The notes under the pieces were generated by a model. That model had not been told where the DNA came from, did not search any database, and saw nothing but the letters and a program-made list of their open reading frames with translations. Below, in pieces: positions 1 through 9,363 of a stretch of 64,000 nt of DNA. Numbering within the stretch: position 1 is the stretch's first letter; each line of letters begins with the position of its first letter. The DNA comes from Pedobacter sp. MC2016-14. GTDB taxonomy: Bacteria; Bacteroidota; Bacteroidia; Sphingobacteriales; Sphingobacteriaceae. The position numbers and the translations under genes were made by a program. The stretch spans positions 2,418,001 through 2,482,000 of the forward strand of contig NZ_JAJMPA010000001.1 in NCBI RefSeq assembly GCF_020991475.1, read 5' to 3'.

Positions 1-3000
1 TTTCTTTAAAAGATGCTTTTAAAGAACTGCGGTCGCAAACCGGATACTTTTTCATTTATAACAATGAAGTTCTATCTAAAATTGATCCGGTAGATATCAA
101 CGTAAAAGACGTAACTATTGAGCAGGCATTAATTACGCTGCTAAATGGGCAACCCTTAAGTTTTAGTATAGAAGATAAAATAATTACAGTTAAATCCAGG
201 CCTGTTAGCACGACTAGAAACCAGCAAAACAGGGTAATTACCGGTCATGTTGTAGATTCTGAAGATGGATTACCATTACCAGGTGTTTCTGTTCGGGTAA
301 AAGGGACGGCGACACAGGGGGTAACCAATGTGGATGGTGATTTCAAGATTACCATTAAGGCCGAGGATAAAGTACTGATGTTTGCCTATCTGGGCTATGC
401 AGTTAAAGAGGTTCCGATTACTGCCGCAAATGCATATCCAGTTACTCTTCAGGTACAAAGTACTCAGCTAAAAGAAGTTGTAGTAGCTTTTGGTACATCT
501 ACCAAAAAAGAGCTGACTTATTCCGTAAAGGAAATTACAGCTAAAGATATAGAACAAAGACCAATCAGTAATTTAAACAATGCAATTGTTGGAGCTGCGC
601 CTGGTGTGCAAACTTCTACTGGTAATGGACAGCCGGGTGAAGGGCCAGAGATCCGCATCAGGGGATTTAGTTCCATCTCAAATAGCAATAACCCTTTGTA
701 CGTTTTAGATGGTGCGCCTTATGAAGGCGATATCAATATGATCAATCCTGATGATATTGAAACCATCAGTTTATTGAAAGATGCTGCCTCTACGGCTTTG
801 TATGGCGCACGTGCAGCGAATGGTATTGTGTTAATCACCACTAAAAAAGGAAAGAAAAACAGGAATACTTTTTCGTTTAAATATACTCAGGCAGCTTCAG
901 AAAGAGCCTTGCCAGTGTATGAAAGGGTAAATGCTTATCAGTTTTATCCACTAATGTGGGAAAGTATGAGAGCAGATTATGCTGCGGATTTTCCAAGAGC
1001 ACCTGCTGATTCGGTGAATAGATTGGCAACCAATAATATTTACAGCATTTTAAGATGGAATCCTTTTAACGTAGCAAATAACGAAATTGTATTGCCCGAC
1101 GGAACGATTAATCCTGCGGCACGGTTGTTATATGAAGAAGACATGAGTCTTAAAGATGCCATGGAGCGCTTAGGACTAAGAACTGATGCTTCTGTTAGTT
1201 TGAGTGGCGGATCTGCAAAAAACGATTATTATGTCTCATTGGCTTATTTAAATGAACAAGGATTTTCAATAGGGTCCGATTTTAAACGTTATTCTACCAG
1301 GTTAAGGATGAACTCCCAGCCTAAAAAGTGGCTATCTACAGGCTTTACCTTAAATGGTACGTATTCAGAATCAGGCCGTGCCAATGAAAACAGCGGGATC
1401 AATGAGAACCCATTTTATGTGGATTTACTAATGGCACCAATTTATCCTGTGCATCTACACGATCCATTTACCGGGGCTTATATTCTGGATGCAAATGGCA
1501 ATAAACAATATGATCCTGGAGATTACAGGCCGTCCATGACTGGAAGGAATATTTTGGCTGAGACTTTATACAATATTAACCAAATCCGTAAGAATGCCAT
1601 CATTGCCAATACAAATGTGGATATGACTTTCTTGAAAGACTTTAAATTTACCACTACTTTTAGTGCCAATTTAAATAACTACAGGTCTAACGTGGTAGAC
1701 AATAGTATTATAGGTGATGCCCAAGGCAGGGGTAGAGCGGTAAGGACCAACAATTTCTATGCTTACCTCAACTTCAACCAGTTGTTAAACTACACCAAAA
1801 AGATTGGTGCACACAGCATAAAGGCATTGATTGGTCATGAGTCTTACCTAAATTATTTTGATAATTTAACAGGTTCTGCAACCAGTCAGGCAACATCCTC
1901 CAGTACAGCTATTGACAACTATGCGGTAGTAACCAACCTTAACGGTTATGATAGACTTTATAAAACTGAAGGTTACTTATCTAAGGTAGACTATTCTTAT
2001 GATGGAAGATATATTGCTTCTGCATCATTTAGAACAGATGGTTCTTCCAAGTTTTACAAAACAAACAGATGGGGTAAATTTTACTCTGTCAGCGGTGCCT
2101 GGAACATAGATCAGGAAGCATTCTTTAAAGTAAAGCAAATAGACCAGTTAAAAATCCGTGCTTCGTATGGTGAAGTGGGAAATGATAACCTGGGTGATTA
2201 TTTCGCTTACCAGGGCTTATACGGATTAAGTTATAACAATGGAACCGAGCCGGGTACCTTGATGACCCAAATTAGGGTGGATTCCTTAGAATGGGAAACC
2301 AATATCAATTCAGATATTGCCGTAGAGTTCTCTGCATTTAAAAACAGGATTTCTGGTAGTGTGGAATACTACAGACGCCAAACCAATAATTTATTGTTTG
2401 ATGTAGCTGTACCACTAAGCTCTGGGCTCACCAGTCGGAATGACAATTTCGGAAGTATGCTGAACCAGGGAATTGAGGTTACTTTAACAGGCGATATTAT
2501 AAGGAAGAAAAATTTCAAATGGACAACTACGGTTAACTGGACCACCATGGGGAACAAAATCTTAACCTTGCCAGATTCTTACGATGGTTTGATCACCGGC
2601 CTAAGACGTTATAGGGAAGGCAGATCCATCTATGAGTTTTATGTGCGTGACTGGAGAGGTGTTGATCCGGCAACAGGATTGGATATGTACACCCCTGCAA
2701 ACACGGCCCTAATTACTTCCGGACAAGTATTTACGGAAAGCGGAGAGGTATTAACTACCACTTCATCTCTGGCCAGGTACAGGTATGCTGGCAGTGCAAT
2801 TCCTGATTATTTTGGTAGTGTAAACAATACGTTTAGCTATAAAAACTTCTCGCTTCAGCTCATGTTTATCTATCAGGTTGGGGGCTTAGTTTACGATAAC
2901 GATTATCAGGATTTAATGACAGGAGGATCATCATCTGCAATCGCTTTACATGTGGACGCATTAAATGCCTGGAAACAACCGGGTGATATTACAGACGTAC

Positions 3001-3281
3001 CAAGGAGGGTGTTGAGTAACCTCGCTATTCCAAATAGCGACCGCTTCTTGGTAGATGCTTCTTACCTGCATTTAAAAACTGCTGCTTTTACTTATAGCCT
3101 GCCTAAAAAAGTACTTTCAAGATTTGGCATGCAGGCCGCTAAGGTTTATTTGAATGGTGAAAATATCTTCATGACCTCAAAACGTAAAGGATTAGATCCT
3201 TCTCAGACTTACACCGGTTCTTCATCTTACACTTACGCTCCGGCACGGATTATTAGCCTGGGTTTAAATTTAACACTTTAA
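1..3281 (+). CDS. SusC-family TonB-dependent transducer, 5' end cut by window
   Basis: This is an outer-membrane TonB-dependent porin that, with the SusD after it, would import a nutrient too large for porins. The reading frame is open from base 3, well before the first internal ATG at 330, so the gene starts outside the window. The upstream codons read as an STN signalling domain (about bases 3-190, including ELRSQTGYFFIY), then a CarboxypepD_reg beta-sandwich (about 237-470), a plug with RIRGFSS and the typical SusC stretch LLKDAASTALYGARAANG, then the barrel, ending in the hydrophobic GLNLTL. The STN domain implies control by an ECF sigma/FecR pair, which should lie upstream of the window (inference). 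SusD starts 4 bases after the stop. Confidence 0.95.
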   Translation, partial: SLKDAFKELRSQTGYFFIYNNEVLSKIDPVDINVKDVTIEQALITLLNGQPLSFSIEDKIITVKSRPVSTTRNQQNRVITGHVVDSEDGLPLPGVSVRVKGTATQGVTNVDGDFKITIKAEDKVLMFAYLGYAVKEVPITAANAYPVTLQVQSTQLKEVVVAFGTSTKKELTYSVKEITAKDIEQRPISNLNNAIVGAAPGVQTSTGNGQPGEGPEIRIRGFSSISNSNNPLYVLDGAPYEGDINMINPDDIETISLLKDAASTALYGARAANGIVLITTKKGKKNRNTFSFKYTQAASERALPVYERVNAYQFYPLMWESMRADYAADFPRAPADSVNRLATNNIYSILRWNPFNVANNEIVLPDGTINPAARLLYEEDMSLKDAMERLGLRTDASVSLSGGSAKNDYYVSLAYLNEQGFSIGSDFKRYSTRLRMNSQPKKWLSTGFTLNGTYSESGRANENSGINENPFYVDLLMAPIYPVHLHDPFTGAYILDANGNKQYDPGDYRPSMTGRNILAETLYNINQIRKNAIIANTNVDMTFLKDFKFTTTFSANLNNYRSNVVDNSIIGDAQGRGRAVRTNNFYAYLNFNQLLNYTKKIGAHSIKALIGHESYLNYFDNLTGSATSQATSSSTAIDNYAVVTNLNGYDRLYKTEGYLSKVDYSYDGRYIASASFRTDGSSKFYKTNRWGKFYSVSGAWNIDQEAFFKVKQIDQLKIRASYGEVGNDNLGDYFAYQGLYGLSYNNGTEPGTLMTQIRVDSLEWETNINSDIAVEFSAFKNRISGSVEYYRRQTNNLLFDVAVPLSSGLTSRNDNFGSMLNQGIEVTLTGDIIRKKNFKWTTTVNWTTMGNKILTLPDSYDGLITGLRRYREGRSIYEFYVRDWRGVDPATGLDMYTPANTALITSGQVFTESGEVLTTTSSLARYRYAGSAIPDYFGSVNNTFSYKNFSLQLMFIYQVGGLVYDNDYQDLMTGGSSSAIALHVDALNAWKQPGDITDVPRRVLSNLAIPNSDRFLVDASYLHLKTAAFTYSLPKKVLSRFGMQAAKVYLNGENIFMTSKRKGLDPSQTYTGSSSYTYAPARIISLGLNLTL

Positions 3282-3285
3282 TGCC

Positions 3286-4800
3286 ATGATGAATTTTAGA
3301 TATAAATTAGGATTTGCTTGTTTGGCAGTTTCTCTGCTGATTGCATCATGTAAAAAAGATTATTTAGATACCACCCCTACCAATGCAATTTCGGAAGAGG
3401 AGGCACTAGGCTCTATTACAGCAATCAATAATTCTCTTAATGGAACCTATAGGGCCATGTATATGCAATATTCCAATCAAGAGCAGGATGGTCATCCGGC
3501 CGTAATGATTGATTTGGATTACATGGGAGAAGATGTTGTCCACACCACCAGAGGTTCTTCTTATTTTCGGGATACCTATAGATGGGTTGACCATAGGACT
3601 GAAGCTGGTGACCTTCCTTACTTTGTATGGAGGATGTATTATAAGCTGATTTCAAATGCCAACAGGATTTTGGCTGCAGTGCCAAATGTCCAGGCTACTG
3701 CCGATCAGCGCAGAATGGTGGTTGGTGAGGCATTGGCCATCAGGGCCTATTCACACTTTCAACTGGTACAATTATTTGCCCGTCCTTTTTATAAAGGAGC
3801 CAGTGCAAGTATTAACCCTCAGCCAGGAGTCCCCATTTTAACTGAATTTACCTTAACACCACAACCAAGGGGAACTGTTGATGAAGTATATGCACAGGTG
3901 AATAAAGATTTAGATTCTGCAATTTTTAGCCTTACGGGTGCACCGCAACCGGTAAATAAAACACACATTAACATTAATGTAGCTAAGGGCTTAAAAGCAA
4001 GGGTAGCCTTAACGATGGGAAACTGGACAGATGCTGCTAAATATGCTGCAGAAGCAAGGGCGGGTCTGAGTTTGATGAATAATGCAGATTATTTGAGCGG
4101 ATTTAACGATATTAATAATGTAGAATGGATGTGGGGTGCGCATCAATTAACTGATCAATTACCTACTTATGGTTCCTTCTTTGCCTACATGTCTGCAAAT
4201 TACAATTCCGTACATACAAGGTCTAATCCTAAAGTGATGAATTATGCCTTGTACGAAGCCATCAATGCATCTGATATTAGACGGAAATTGTGGTGGGATG
4301 GGCAAGAGTCTACAGCTAAGGATTTTCCCGGCGTAATTGATGTGTCTACAGGTTTACCATCTACTACCCAGGTAAGGGCACCTAAAATGCACCGTAAATT
4401 TATGGTTAAAGATCCTGCAGTTAGTGTTGGAGATATCCCGTACATGCGTGTTGCGGAAATGTACCTCATAGAAGCTGAAGCCAAAGCTAAAGGGGGATCC
4501 TTAAGCGCTGCCTATGCGGCTTTGTTGCCGCTGGCATCCAACCGAGATCCGGAATACGCAGCTCTTGTGACCTCAACTTCAGTGGCTGCTATTATGATCC
4601 AACGGAGAATAGAACTTTGGGGAGAAGGATTTCGCTTTCTTGATTTGAAAAGAACACGTACAGCACTGACCAGAAATGCTGCTACAGGGGCAAATTCTTC
4701 CTTAACCAACTGGGCATCTGTTGCTGTCGACGATTCAAAATGGCAATGGGCAATTCCAAGAAGAGAGATCAATGCAAATCCTTTAATTACTCAAAATTAA
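3286..4800 (+). CDS. SusD/RagB-family substrate-binding lipoprotein
   Basis: This is the surface-exposed lid lipoprotein that pairs with the SusC before it. The N-terminus has a lipoprotein signal (LLIASCKKDYLD, lipobox Cys about residue 22). The rest is helical with SusD/RagB features: the early region of about residues 30-60, a TPR-like stretch around GEALAIRAYSHFQLVQLFARP, and the C-terminal signature RRIELWGEGFRFLDLKRT, followed by the usual IPRREINANP and terminal TQN. Its 504-aa length is normal for the family. The start codon lies 4 bases past the SusC stop, so the two are almost certainly co-transcribed. The ligand cannot be read from the sequence, but downstream genes point to glutamyl or peptide compounds. 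Confidence 0.95.
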   Translation: MMNFRYKLGFACLAVSLLIASCKKDYLDTTPTNAISEEEALGSITAINNSLNGTYRAMYMQYSNQEQDGHPAVMIDLDYMGEDVVHTTRGSSYFRDTYRWVDHRTEAGDLPYFVWRMYYKLISNANRILAAVPNVQATADQRRMVVGEALAIRAYSHFQLVQLFARPFYKGASASINPQPGVPILTEFTLTPQPRGTVDEVYAQVNKDLDSAIFSLTGAPQPVNKTHININVAKGLKARVALTMGNWTDAAKYAAEARAGLSLMNNADYLSGFNDINNVEWMWGAHQLTDQLPTYGSFFAYMSANYNSVHTRSNPKVMNYALYEAINASDIRRKLWWDGQESTAKDFPGVIDVSTGLPSTTQVRAPKMHRKFMVKDPAVSVGDIPYMRVAEMYLIEAEAKAKGGSLSAAYAALLPLASNRDPEYAALVTSTSVAAIMIQRRIELWGEGFRFLDLKRTRTALTRNAATGANSSLTNWASVAVDDSKWQWAIPRREINANPLITQN

Positions 4801-4810
4801 CTCTATTAAA

Positions 4811-5821
4811 ATGAAGAAAATTAGTTTTTTAATATCGGTATTAGGGCTTATGCTTTTTTTATCTTCCTGCTTCAAAAATAAAGGAAGTGAATTTGATGAA
4901 CCAGATTACGTAGAGCCAGATATTGCTTATGATAAGGCTGTTTTTACGAAAGGAGCAACGGTTCTTTATAAAATTGACGGTGAGAATGCTCTAGAATTTA
5001 GGGTAGGGGATTTAAAATCTCCTGTTATTCTTTCGTCGCCTCACGATGGGATATTTGAGCCTGCTGGTGTGGATGATCGGGACCATCCGGATGGTGAAAT
5101 TGTAAGAGATATTTACGCAACGCCTCTTGTAGTAAGAGTTGCAGATACCTTGGAGAAGAGAACAGGAATGAGGCCACATATTATCATCAATCAAATTTCT
5201 AGAAAGAAACTGGATCCAAATCGAAGCAGGGATGAATCGTATTTAACCAGTTATAAAATGCTTGATGCCTATGTTCAATACCATCAGTATATTAAAATAG
5301 CCAGACAAATTGTTAAAGATAATATTGGAAAAGGTTTATATATAGATATGCATGGCCATGGTCATGACAAAGACCGAATTGAAGTTGGATACATGCTGGC
5401 AATAGCAGATTTGAATGATACTTTGACCAATAAATATCTTGACCTAAAAGCTGGTAAATCTAGTATTTACGGAATTGCTAAAACATCTGATTATACGTTT
5501 TCAGATTTGGTAAGAGGAGATGTTGCGTTTGGAACATTATTGGCAAACGAGCTTCTTCCTGCTGTTCCAAGTAACAGAGTAGGGAATAAGGGCCCTGCAG
5601 CCGATAATTATTTTAATGGTGGATATTGCACTTTGGCTTACGGTTCGATAGCCGGAGGAAATATTTCTGCTATTCAATTGGAAACCGATTGGAAACATGC
5701 TAGAAAGGATACTTATGATGCAGATTTAAAAGCTTTTCCTCAGCAATTTGGTGGCGGTGGTATTGCCCGTGCAATCATTAAATATTTTAGGCTCCATTTT
5801 GGAATGGATATGGAAAAATAA
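4811..5821 (+). CDS. N-formylglutamate amidohydrolase-like lipoprotein
   Basis: This is a predicted secreted zinc hydrolase of the N-formylglutamate amidohydrolase (FGase) superfamily, which cleaves N-acyl or amide bonds of glutamate-type substrates. A lipobox (LFLSSCFKNK) anchors it. Family-type motifs appear in order: SSPHDGIFEP (about residue 75), DHPDGEIVRDIYAT, SRKKLDPNR with the arginine expected near the carboxylate site, YIDMHGHGHD (probable metal ligands) and IQLETDWKHAR near the C-terminus. Cytosolic HutG-type enzymes act in histidine degradation. The lipoprotein signal and SusCD context argue instead for a surface or periplasmic role on an imported conjugate. The exact bond cleaved is inference. 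The gene starts 10 bases after SusD and ends 1 base before the peptidase start. Confidence 0.8.
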   Translation: MKKISFLISVLGLMLFLSSCFKNKGSEFDEPDYVEPDIAYDKAVFTKGATVLYKIDGENALEFRVGDLKSPVILSSPHDGIFEPAGVDDRDHPDGEIVRDIYATPLVVRVADTLEKRTGMRPHIIINQISRKKLDPNRSRDESYLTSYKMLDAYVQYHQYIKIARQIVKDNIGKGLYIDMHGHGHDKDRIEVGYMLAIADLNDTLTNKYLDLKAGKSSIYGIAKTSDYTFSDLVRGDVAFGTLLANELLPAVPSNRVGNKGPAADNYFNGGYCTLAYGSIAGGNISAIQLETDWKHARKDTYDADLKAFPQQFGGGGIARAIIKYFRLHFGMDMEK

Positions 5822-5822
5822 A

Positions 5823-7343
5823 ATGATTAGGAAGAATATTTTACCAATCGTGATGCTTGCATGTTCAGTATCATCAGCTTTTGCCCAGGAAAAGGTTGAC
5901 CTGAACATCATGTCTAAAATAAGACAAGAGGGCTTACAGCGCTCTGAAATTATGGCGCAGGCATTTTACCTTACCGATGTAAACGGACCGCGTCTTTCCA
6001 GCTCTCCCGGCCTTAAAAAGGCGCAAGTCTGGGCTGTAAATACCTTAAAGGGCTGGGGCTTAAAAAACGTTAATCTGGAGCCCTGGGGAGAATTTGGGCA
6101 AGGCTGGGAAGTGGAACGTACTTATGTGGCAATGAACTCTCCGTATTACCATCCCATCATTGCAATACCAAGAGCATGGTCTGGCAGTACTGCAGGTTTA
6201 ATCAAATCTGATGTTGTGGTATTAAAGCCAGATACTAACGAAGTGCTAAGAATGAAGGGTAAGCTGAAAGGTAGAATTGTCATTTTTGATGTGAAAGAAG
6301 ATACCCTTGCTACCACATTTAAATCTGACGGAAGCAGATTTACCGATGAAGATATTGCCGCAGTAGAAGCCGCTCCACCTTTAAAAAGAGCAGATCCTGC
6401 TGTAGCTGCACGCATCAAGGCAACCCGTCAAAGGTTAAACGACCTGTTGTATCAGGAACAAGTTGCACTGGTGCTTAGCCTGGCAAAAGGCCGCCATGGT
6501 ACAGTTTTTATGACGGCTGCCGCTTCCTTTGCAGCTGATGCTAAACCTGCCTGTGCAGAATTGGATGTAAGCGGAGAAGATTATTTGCGCATATTGAGGC
6601 TGGTCAAAGCTGGACACCCTGTAAGGCTGGAAGCGGACATCAAAACAAAATTTATTAAAGAAGATACCAAAGGCTATAACGTAATTGCAGAAATTCCTGG
6701 TACAGATCCTAAACTTAAAAATGAAGTGGTGATGCTGGGTGCACATCTGGATTCATGGCATTTGGCTACTGGAGCAACGGATAATGCCTCTGGCGTAGCC
6801 GTAATGATGGAGGCAGTACGCATTATAAAAAAACTGGGTTTAAACAACAAACGTACCATCCGCATTGCACTTTGGAGTTCTGAGGAGCAAGGTCTGTATG
6901 GCTCCAAAAATTATGTAGCGAAGCATTTTGGTGATGTCGCTACAAAAAACCTAAAACCAGCGCAAAAGGACATCTCAGCATACTATAACCTGGATAATGG
7001 CGCAGGAAAAATCAGGGGTATCTACCTGCAATCTAACCCAGGCGTTAAACCCATATTTGAAGAATGGCTTAAACCTTTCCATGACCTGGGTGCAACATAT
7101 ACCGTTCAACGCAATGCAGGATCTACCGATCACATCTCTTTTGATGCTTTGGGGATTCCTGGTTTTGAATTTACACAAGACAAGCTTGAATATTTTACCC
7201 GTACCCACCATACCAATCAAGATACCTACGACAGATTGATTGAAGCCGATTTGAAACAGGCGGCTGTAGTTGTAGCAGCATTTGTGTACAATACAGCGCA
7301 GCGAGAAGAAAAATTGCCACGTAAACCACTAACCAAAAATTAA
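5823..7343 (+). CDS. M28-family zinc aminopeptidase, secreted
   Basis: This is a predicted di-zinc exopeptidase with a Sec signal peptide (MIRKNILP...SSAFAQ). The start at 5823 is preferred over an in-frame ATG at 5748. The later start puts the signal peptide at the N-terminus and avoids a 74-bp overlap with the previous gene. A PA-like insert spans about residues 110-270. The M28 catalytic core follows, with visible ligands: His in GAHLDSW, bridging Asp in GATDNASG, the Glu pair in SSEEQGLYGS, Asp in YYNLDNGAG and His in STDHISFD. All five are present, so it should be active. It sits between the FGase-like gene and gamma-glutamyltransferase, consistent with trimming peptides taken up by the adjacent SusCD. 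Confidence 0.92.
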   Translation: MIRKNILPIVMLACSVSSAFAQEKVDLNIMSKIRQEGLQRSEIMAQAFYLTDVNGPRLSSSPGLKKAQVWAVNTLKGWGLKNVNLEPWGEFGQGWEVERTYVAMNSPYYHPIIAIPRAWSGSTAGLIKSDVVVLKPDTNEVLRMKGKLKGRIVIFDVKEDTLATTFKSDGSRFTDEDIAAVEAAPPLKRADPAVAARIKATRQRLNDLLYQEQVALVLSLAKGRHGTVFMTAAASFAADAKPACAELDVSGEDYLRILRLVKAGHPVRLEADIKTKFIKEDTKGYNVIAEIPGTDPKLKNEVVMLGAHLDSWHLATGATDNASGVAVMMEAVRIIKKLGLNNKRTIRIALWSSEEQGLYGSKNYVAKHFGDVATKNLKPAQKDISAYYNLDNGAGKIRGIYLQSNPGVKPIFEEWLKPFHDLGATYTVQRNAGSTDHISFDALGIPGFEFTQDKLEYFTRTHHTNQDTYDRLIEADLKQAAVVVAAFVYNTAQREEKLPRKPLTKN

Positions 7344-7357
7344 AATAATAGTAAACT

Positions 7358-9043
7358 ATGCATAAGTACTATCTATCCCTTTCTCTACTAGCATTTGTCT
7401 TTTGTGGCTGTGCAGCCCAGGAAAAAGCGCCAGTAGAATATTACAAAAATGGTGTTGTTGTATCTGCACATCCAGAGGCTTCTCTTGTGGGGTTAAATAT
7501 CCTTAAAAAAGGTGGAAACGCTGTTGATGCCGCAGTAGCTGTTCAATTTGCATTGGCAGTTGTTTATCCCAATGCAGGTAACATTGGTGGGGGAGGCTTC
7601 ATGGTTTTCAGAGATGCCAAAGGCAAAACTGCAACACTGGACTTTCGTGAAAAAGCACCGGGCACCGCTAGCAGAGACATGTATCTTGATGCTGATGGCA
7701 ACCCGATAAAAGAAAAAAGCTTGTTGGGGCATTTGGCCGCTGGTGTACCGGGAACGGTAGACGGAATGGTAAAAGCCCATGCAAAATATGGTAAACTAAG
7801 CTGGAAACAAGTGGTACAGCCATCCGTAGATCTGGCCGCTAAAGGTTTCCCGATTACACAAAAACAAGCAGGAGAATTTAACAGGGCAAAAGCATCTTTC
7901 GTTAAATTCAATCCAGATGGAACTGCCTTGGTTAAGACTTCCGGTGAATGGGTTAAAGGTGAAAAATTAATTCAGCCTGAACTGGCAGCTACCTTTAAAT
8001 TGATCCGTGATAAAGGTCGTGCCGGATTCTACGAAGGAAAGGTTGCCGAATATATGGTGAAAGAAATGAACCGTGGAAATGGGATCATTTCTGCAAAAGA
8101 TTTGAAAGATTACCAGGCCGCATGGCGCGTGCCAATTGTTGGGAAATATAAAGATTTCAAAGTAATTACGATGCCACCTGCTTCAAGCGGGGGGATTGCC
8201 CTGGTACAGTTGTTACATTCTGTAGAACCATATCCAATGTCCAGATGGGGCCATAACCAGGATTCAACCGTCCAGTTGATTGTAGAGGCAGAACGGAGGG
8301 TATATGCAGACCGTGCAACTCACCTTGGAGACCCTGATTTTTATAAAGTGCCAAGAGCGGGATTGCTGGATGTAAATTACCAGCGGAACCGGATGACTAA
8401 TGTAAGTTGGGCACATGCTACACCAAGTTCCGAAATTAATGCTGGTTCTCCTGCGGCAAAAGAAAGTGAGCAAACCACACACTTCTCTATTGTAGATAAA
8501 GACGGAAATGCAGTTTCCATTACCACTACACTGAATGGAGCATATGGCTGTAAAGTTTTTGTAAAAGGAGCAGGCTTTTTGTTAAACAATGAAATGGATG
8601 ACTTCTCTGTAAAAGCAGGTAGTCCTAATATGTATGGTGTAACAGGTGGTGTGGCCAATTCCATTGCACCAGGAAAACGTATGCTAAGTTCTATGACACC
8701 TACCATCATCGAAAAAGATGGCAAGTTATTTATGGTTGTGGGTACACCAGGAGGCTCAACCATCATTACATCTGTATTTCAAACCATTTTAAATGTAATC
8801 GAATTTGGACAGGACATGCAGGAAGCAGTTACCGCCAAACGTTTCCATCACCAATGGTTGCCAGATGAAGTTTATACAGAACCCAATGTGTTTAGCAGCA
8901 GCACCATTACTGATTTAACAGGTAAAGGATATAAATTTGTTCCACGTACGTCAATAGGCCGTGTAGATGCAATATTAAGTACACCGAAAGGTTACCAGGG
9001 CGGTGCAGATCCGCGTGGCGACGATACTAGTCTCGGGTATTAA
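7358..9043 (+). CDS. ggt: Gamma-glutamyltransferase
   Basis: This enzyme hydrolyses or transfers the gamma-glutamyl group of glutathione and other gamma-glutamyl compounds. It is an N-terminal-nucleophile protein that cleaves itself. The N-terminus is a probable lipoprotein or Sec signal ending in FVFCGCAAQ. The autoprocessing site is intact: TTHFSIVDKDGNAVS begins at residue 373, so Thr373 should become the N-terminal nucleophile of the small subunit. Further family marks are GGNAVDAAVA (about residue 50), GNIGGGGFMVF, LDFREKAPG (substrate-carboxylate Arg), FLLNNEMDDF and the GTPGGSTI oxyanion region. Its 561-aa length is typical. It is the last gene of the locus, followed directly by a hairpin terminator. 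Confidence 0.95.
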   Translation: MHKYYLSLSLLAFVFCGCAAQEKAPVEYYKNGVVVSAHPEASLVGLNILKKGGNAVDAAVAVQFALAVVYPNAGNIGGGGFMVFRDAKGKTATLDFREKAPGTASRDMYLDADGNPIKEKSLLGHLAAGVPGTVDGMVKAHAKYGKLSWKQVVQPSVDLAAKGFPITQKQAGEFNRAKASFVKFNPDGTALVKTSGEWVKGEKLIQPELAATFKLIRDKGRAGFYEGKVAEYMVKEMNRGNGIISAKDLKDYQAAWRVPIVGKYKDFKVITMPPASSGGIALVQLLHSVEPYPMSRWGHNQDSTVQLIVEAERRVYADRATHLGDPDFYKVPRAGLLDVNYQRNRMTNVSWAHATPSSEINAGSPAAKESEQTTHFSIVDKDGNAVSITTTLNGAYGCKVFVKGAGFLLNNEMDDFSVKAGSPNMYGVTGGVANSIAPGKRMLSSMTPTIIEKDGKLFMVVGTPGGSTIITSVFQTILNVIEFGQDMQEAVTAKRFHHQWLPDEVYTEPNVFSSSTITDLTGKGYKFVPRTSIGRVDAILSTPKGYQGGADPRGDDTSLGY

Positions 9044-9080
9044 AAAAAATAGCCCTGAGCGTTAAATCGTTCAGGGCTAT
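9041..9080. terminator. Bidirectional intrinsic terminator
   Basis: A perfect 9-bp stem, TAGCCCTGA (9050-9058) with TCAGGGCTA (9071-9079), has a 12-base loop. It is preceded on the plus strand by eight A's, which become a U-tract for minus-strand transcription. It lies between the convergent ggt stop (9043) and the stop of the small minus-strand gene (9084). Termination is clearest for the minus strand. Confidence 0.85.
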
Positions 9081-9083
9081 ATG

Positions 9084-9278
9084 TTAAACATAAGGAGATG
9101 TCCTGGTTTTATACTCACTAACCACCTCTTCTTTCAGGCCTTTTGCCTTTTCAAGCCATTCAGGCGCTTTTTCTTTAATGTCGTCTGCAATAGACCTTCC
9201 ATTAACATCTTTTTTTGTAATGTATTTAACGGCACCGTAAACTGCGGCACCAATTAAGGCTGTTTTAAATAATCCCAT
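9084..9278 (-). CDS. Small conserved-type protein, YtxH-like
   Basis: This is a 64-aa protein of unknown function. The start at 9278 (MGLFKTALIG) is chosen over an upstream ATG at 9314 because the resulting N-terminus is a short glycine/alanine-rich hydrophobic segment (about residues 3-20). That is followed by a charged, probably helical tail rich in Lys and Glu. The layout resembles small YtxH-type stress or membrane-associated proteins, but no diagnostic motif is visible and the assignment is by architecture only. A terminator follows its stop immediately. It may be transcribed with the AlkC-like gene upstream on the same strand (86-bp gap). Confidence 0.7.
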   Translation of the reverse strand: MGLFKTALIGAAVYGAVKYITKKDVNGRSIADDIKEKAPEWLEKAKGLKEEVVSEYKTRTSPYV

Positions 9279-9363
9279 GGTTTCTGTTTTTCTTAGGATA
9301 ACAGTGTAACACATAGATTGTTCTGTGAAGCGTTAAAAATTGTTTAAGTATTTGCCCAAAAAG

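Noticed and set aside
330..332. ATG at 330 as the start of the first SusC
   Set aside because: The frame stays open upstream to base 3 and encodes a clear STN domain and the start of the carboxypeptidase-regulatory domain, so 330 is internal.
5748..5822. Upstream start for the M28 peptidase
   Set aside because: It would overlap the preceding gene by 74 bases and place non-signal sequence ahead of a clear signal peptide that begins at 5823.
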